Source of the DNA: Bacteroidota bacterium
GTDB lineage: Bacteria > Bacteroidota > Ignavibacteria > Kryptoniales > JAKASW01
Reading direction: 5' to 3'
NCBI GenBank assembly: GCA_021794075.1
Contig: JAJYRM010000018.1
Location: 1-48,975 of the forward strand
Length of the DNA: 48,975 nucleotides
A program made the translations under genes and the position numbers. Numbering within the stretch: the stretch's first letter is position 1; the number at the start of each line of letters is the position of its first letter. The notes below the pieces were generated by a model. The model did not search any database. It had not been told where the DNA came from and saw only the letters and a list, made by a program, of their open reading frames with translations. Positions 45,633-48,975 of the stretch are shown here, in pieces.

Positions 45633-46275
45633 ATTGCGCTATCCCTCTTGTTTTTGGTCCGATCCTTCAGACATAAGTTAGCCAGGAATTCGGCTGGTAA
45701 ACAAATAATCTTCATTGTACGATAAGCGTATCGTGAAGGTTTTGTGGGGAACCTTGGGAGTTACTTGTCTACCGCGCGATAGAAACCCGCCGACGCGACA
45801 TAAACATCACTACTCCGCATGGTTGATTTGCGGCCCAGCGCCGGTCATACCGTAGAGACTGTTGAATCGCTTCCTGGAGTGCGCAAAAAAGTATCTTATT
45901 AGAACATCGTGACCCCGATTCTTGTTGTGCTCAAGCTGGTCCGGGAAGGTCGTAACTTTTGAGACGAAATAGTAAATTTTATTGTGCCAGTCGGAGAGTC
46001 GGGTTACGAACTTGATCGGCTAAATCATTTTGCGTATTTGATATCCAGGAAAGGGGCGGATGGGTTTAAAGATGGTCGCCACCGTTTGCCGGAACGCTTT
46101 TAGAAAAGATCTGGAGCAACTATGGGGCGTTCGCGGAATAATTCACCGTTGGTTTCGAAGAAGCAAGCCGTTCCAACATATATTTTCACACTATCGTGTT
46201 GTCCGCTCGAGCATCATGCGGTTCGCGCGTTATTTGATTTTGGATTTTGTCTGATCTATTTGAGGAAATAAGACT
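45633..46275. other. Gene-free region upstream of PaiB and the aldolase
   Basis: About 640 bases with no convincing gene. It should hold divergent promoters for PaiB (minus) and the aldolase (plus). A 64-codon frame at 46060-46254 has a GGGGCGGATG context but is arginine-rich and has no domain. No tRNA or structured RNA is recognised. A six-base palindrome lies at 45719-45734. Confidence 0.5.
45719..45734. promoter_or_regulatory. Palindrome ACGATA-N4-TATCGT upstream of paiB
   Basis: An exact six-base inverted repeat with a four-base spacer, 87 bases before the PaiB start. It could be a regulator site for the PaiB-SemiSWEET operon. No matching second copy was seen elsewhere, so support is modest. 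Confidence 0.25.
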
Positions 46276-47157
46276 ATGATTGAAGGAATAATGCCTCCCG
46301 TTACCACTCCGTTCGTGCGGGGTGAGGTGGCTTATGATAAACTCGCTGAAAACATCAGGCGATGGAACAAGACAGGTATCAGCGGTTACGTAGTTATGGG
46401 TTCAAACGGCGAAAGCGCTTACCTGACGAGGGACGAAAAGCTGAAACTAGTTGAGACGACTAGGAAGAGCCTCGCTCCGGGCATGCTACTCCTTGCCGGG
46501 ACCGGATCTGACTCGATTAGGGAAACCGTCGCGTTGTCAAATGACGCCGCAGATCTTGGTGCCGATTACGTCCTCGTTCTAACGCCTTCTTTCTACAAAG
46601 GACAAATGAACGCGGCCGCGTTTGTTAGATTTTTCACGGAGGTGGCAGACAAAACAAAAGTTCCGCTGGTCATATACAACGTTCCCAAGTTCACCGGCGT
46701 GGATATTCAGGCCGACGCGGTTTCAAAGCTGGCACTGCACGACAACATTGCAGGCATCAAGAACAGCTCCGAGAACTTGGCGGAGACTGCCGAGATGGTC
46801 GCTTGCGCCACGAAAGATTTCTCGGTTCTTGTCGGGACCGCGTCCGTGCTGTACCCAGGGATTGCATCGGGTGCGACTGGAGGCATACTCGCACTCGCAA
46901 ACATCGCGTCTGAGAAATGCGTGGAACTCCAGCGCCTCTTTAAATCCGGCCGGCATGATGAGGCTTCGACACTTCAGAAGAAACTCATTCCAGTCAATCG
47001 GGCTGTGACTTCGCAGTACGGAGTGCCCGGCTTGAAAGCGGCCATGGACATGCTAGGTTATTTCGGAGGGGAACCGAGGAGTCCGCTCGCGCCCCTTGGA
47101 GAAAAGGAGCGAGATGATCTGAAAATGATTCTAAAGACCGCAGGATTGATGGACTGA
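46276..47157 (+). CDS. DapA-family aldolase, 4-hydroxy-2-oxoglutarate aldolase-like
   Basis: A 293-residue class I aldolase of the DHDPS/NAL/HOGA family. The motif 'GSNGES' (42-47) binds the 2-oxo acid. Y134 ('VIYNVP') and the Schiff-base K162 ('GIKNSSENL') are catalytic. Beyond family level it matches animal HOGA1 in several places: 'LLLAGTGSDSIRETV', 'TPSFYKGQM', 'GATGGILALANI' and the end 'YGVPGLKAAMDMLGYFGGEP'. HOGA cleaves 4-hydroxy-2-oxoglutarate to glyoxylate and pyruvate, the last step of hydroxyproline catabolism. A P5C dehydrogenase gene follows, which fits this role. Dihydrodipicolinate synthase is the alternative call. GAGGAA lies about 9 bases upstream of the ATG. Confidence 0.82.
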   Translation: MIEGIMPPVTTPFVRGEVAYDKLAENIRRWNKTGISGYVVMGSNGESAYLTRDEKLKLVETTRKSLAPGMLLLAGTGSDSIRETVALSNDAADLGADYVLVLTPSFYKGQMNAAAFVRFFTEVADKTKVPLVIYNVPKFTGVDIQADAVSKLALHDNIAGIKNSSENLAETAEMVACATKDFSVLVGTASVLYPGIASGATGGILALANIASEKCVELQRLFKSGRHDEASTLQKKLIPVNRAVTSQYGVPGLKAAMDMLGYFGGEPRSPLAPLGEKERDDLKMILKTAGLMD

Positions 47158-47317
47158 TGGTATCGCGCTGGTTTCAGGTTTCCGCAAACATGGTCGTTCG
47201 AAAGTGAAGAGTGATTGGCGTTCAAACCGGAAAAATATGGAGAACCATGGTGAGGGGATACACTTCCAGCGAGAAGAATATTAAATTGTGTCTCGAAGTT
47301 CTCGAAGATGCACTTTG

Positions 47318-47466
47318 AGTTAATAAGTTCCAAATGCTGAACACAAAGCTCCAAGGAAATTCCAAATACTCAAGAATCAGAGGTTAATTCCGTAAAGGCA
47401 GTAATTATTTGAGATTCTGATTTAGGGTTTTGACGTTTGTTTGGGAATTGGAATTTGGTGCTCGGA
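47318..47466. repeat. A/C-rich to G/T-rich imperfect intergenic palindrome
   Basis: The left arm (about 47326-47385) is A/C-rich with CTCCAAGG, AATTCCAAAT and CAAGAATCAGA words. The right arm (about 47405-47466) is G/T-rich with inverted counterparts: AGATTCTGATTT, GGGTTTTGACG and GGAATTGGAATTTGG. Matching inverted words include AATCAGA/TCTGATT and AAATTCCAA/TTGGAATTT. The design equals the repeat at 2.25 kb. It lies in the 350-base gap between the aldolase and the dehydrogenase gene, which otherwise holds no gene. Confidence 0.55.
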
Positions 47467-47506
47467 ACATACTCTCGCTAAGCATTAAACAAGGAGAAAG
47501 TCAGAA

Positions 47507-48975
47507 ATGCCAAACGCAAAGTACGAAATACCGCTTCCGCCGAACGAGCCGACGAAGTCATACCTTCCCGGGTCGACTGAGCGGGCGTCTCTGAAGGCAA
47601 AACTCGAAGAGATGCATGGCAAACAAATCGAGATTCCGCTGATAATCGGCGGCGAAGAAGTCAAGACTGGCAAACTCGGGAAGTGCGTCCTTCCGCACGA
47701 CCACAAGACGGTTATTGCCACATACCACCAGGCAGGCGAAAAGGAAGTGGAGATGGCGATCAAGGCCGCTCTTGCCGCGCGCACAGCATGGGCGGCACTC
47801 GATTGGGAAGAACATCTGTCAATATTCATGAAAGCTGCGGCACTTCTCTCAGGACCGTGGCGCGACACTCTCAACTCCGCGACGATGCTCGGACAGAGCA
47901 AGAACGTGTTCCAGTCGGAAATAGACGCCGCGGCAGAGCTCACAGATTTCTTCCGCTTCAACGCATACTACGCGATGCAGCTCTTCGAGCAGCAGCCTCC
48001 GCATTCTCCGATGGACGTGCGGAACAAGATGGAGTACCGCCCGCTCGAAGGATTTGTGTTCGCGGTATCGCCGTTCAATTTCACCTCGATCGCGGGGAAT
48101 TTGCCGACGGCACCCGCCATGGTAGGGAATGTCGTCCTCTCCAAACCCGCCTCGAGCGCGGTCTACTCGGCGTACCATATCATGCAAATACTCAAGGAAG
48201 CTGGGCTGCCCCCGGGAGTGATCAACTTCGTGCCGGGACCGGGCGGAGCCGTCGGCCGGCCTGCGATGACGTCGCCTCATCTAGCCGGAATCCACTTCAC
48301 CGGCAGCACATCCGTGTTCCAGGATATGTGGAAAACGGTCGGGTCGAACATCGCGAACTATAAGTCCTACCCGAGAATAGTTGGCGAGACGGGCGGCAAG
48401 GATTTTATCTTCGCTCACAATAGCGCCGACATCGAAGAACTCGGTGTCGCAATTATCCGCGGCGCTTTTGAGTATCAGGGACAAAAATGTTCCGCGGCGT
48501 CGCGCTCCTACATTCCGAAGTCGCTATGGGCTGATCTGAAGGATTACATGGTGAAGGAACTGAAGACCGTGAAGATTGGTGATCCGCGCGACTTCAGCAA
48601 TTTCATGAATGCCGTCATAGACAAGGGCGCCTTTGCCACGATAACAGAGTATATTGAGTTCGCTAAGAAGTCGAGCGACGCCGAAATCGTCTGCGGTGGA
48701 AACCACGACGACTCGAAGGGATATTTCATCGAGCCGACGATCATACGCGCGAAGACCCCGCATTTCAAAACCATGGAAGAAGAGATATTCGGGCCGGTCA
48801 TGACAGTTTACGTTTACGACGACGACAAATACGAGGAGACTCTTCACCTCTGCGACGAGACTTCACCTTACGCACTGACGGGAGCAATCTTCGCTCACGA
48901 CCGGTACGCTGTCGCGACCGCGAACAAGATACTCGTGAATTCATCCGGCAACTTCTACATCAACGACAAGCCGAC
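47507..48975 (+). CDS. L-glutamate gamma-semialdehyde (1-pyrroline-5-carboxylate) dehydrogenase, 3' end cut by window
   Basis: The first 489 residues of an ALDH4A1-like dehydrogenase; the gene runs off the right edge and no stop is seen. Family length is about 540. It oxidises glutamate-5-semialdehyde to glutamate with NAD, and also the hydroxy analogue from hydroxyproline. Motifs: 'EGFVFAVSPFNFTSIAGNLP' (about 175-195), 'GIHFTGSTSVFQDMW' (nucleotide turn), E294 in 'IVGETGGKDF' (general base), catalytic C328 in 'YQGQKCSAASR', and 'EEIFGPVMTVYVYDDDKYEE' near the cut. AAGGAG lies ten bases before the ATG. It follows the HOGA-like aldolase, supporting a shared hydroxyproline/proline breakdown function. 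Confidence 0.93.
   Translation, partial: MPNAKYEIPLPPNEPTKSYLPGSTERASLKAKLEEMHGKQIEIPLIIGGEEVKTGKLGKCVLPHDHKTVIATYHQAGEKEVEMAIKAALAARTAWAALDWEEHLSIFMKAAALLSGPWRDTLNSATMLGQSKNVFQSEIDAAAELTDFFRFNAYYAMQLFEQQPPHSPMDVRNKMEYRPLEGFVFAVSPFNFTSIAGNLPTAPAMVGNVVLSKPASSAVYSAYHIMQILKEAGLPPGVINFVPGPGGAVGRPAMTSPHLAGIHFTGSTSVFQDMWKTVGSNIANYKSYPRIVGETGGKDFIFAHNSADIEELGVAIIRGAFEYQGQKCSAASRSYIPKSLWADLKDYMVKELKTVKIGDPRDFSNFMNAVIDKGAFATITEYIEFAKKSSDAEIVCGGNHDDSKGYFIEPTIIRAKTPHFKTMEEEIFGPVMTVYVYDDDKYEETLHLCDETSPYALTGAIFAHDRYAVATANKILVNSSGNFYINDKP

Noticed and set aside
46060-46254. 64-codon open frame before the aldolase
   Set aside because: Arginine- and tryptophan-rich with no family; likely promoter/leader DNA. 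A leader peptide cannot be excluded.

Overview
The window is the chromosomal replication-origin neighbourhood of a bacterium of the FCB group, most likely Ignavibacteria or a close Bacteroidota/Chlorobiota relative. This placement is inferred from two secreted proteins with type IX secretion C-terminal domains carrying the NYPNPFNP motif, a PG0541-type gene beside an RND pump, a bacillithiol-transferase-like protein, and the gene order around dnaA. Base composition is moderate, roughly half G+C. I see no mobile element, CRISPR array, tRNA or rRNA.

Layout. 1-7.1 kb: an AlkZ-like winged-helix protein, two LCM-type methyltransferases, a Tat-exported C_GCAxxG_C_C protein, a YCII protein, an S41 peptidase-like lipoprotein and a predicted outer-membrane barrel. 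7.4-11.2 kb: a small PGPGW membrane protein, then a compact BsuBI/PstI-type restriction-modification operon whose third gene is a 58-residue helix-turn-helix protein, with an unrecognised gene reading away from it. 11.3-16.4 kb: a secreted GH31 glycosidase and two tandem BNR-propeller proteins with T9SS tails. 16.6-26.7 kb (minus strand): dnaA-dnaN-recF-DUF721(DciA)-gyrB-[WG repeat protein]-gyrA. 27.2-29.9 kb (plus strand): rpmH-rnpA-yidD-yidC. 30.2-32.2 kb: a GAF-PP2C phosphatase and a DinB/BstA protein. 32.2-38.4 kb (minus): a tripartite RND efflux operon with its PG0541 gene. 38.6-43.2 kb: an Asp/Glu racemase family enzyme, a large secreted protein of unknown activity and small membrane or secreted proteins. 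43.2-45.6 kb (minus): PaiB, SemiSWEET and a PLP decarboxylase. 46.3 kb to the end: an HOGA-type aldolase and a P5C dehydrogenase cut by the window edge.

How it fits together. The coding strand switches at about 26.7-27.2 kb, with replication genes running left and ribosome/membrane-biogenesis genes running right, as expected at a bidirectional origin. Both spacers flanking dnaA carry DnaA-box-like sites. The dnaA-dnaN spacer also holds an AT-rich tract and a run of six DnaA-trio-like triplets next to two tandem boxes, so the origin looks bipartite in the manner of Bacillus subtilis.

The most notable items are this origin, the rnpA gene that seems to start at a non-AUG codon (AUC), the three-gene R-M operon with a possible operator, a family of A/C-rich imperfect palindromes between genes, and the HOGA-P5CDH pair that suggests hydroxyproline/proline catabolism. 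All functional calls rest on reading motifs by eye; no database search was run.
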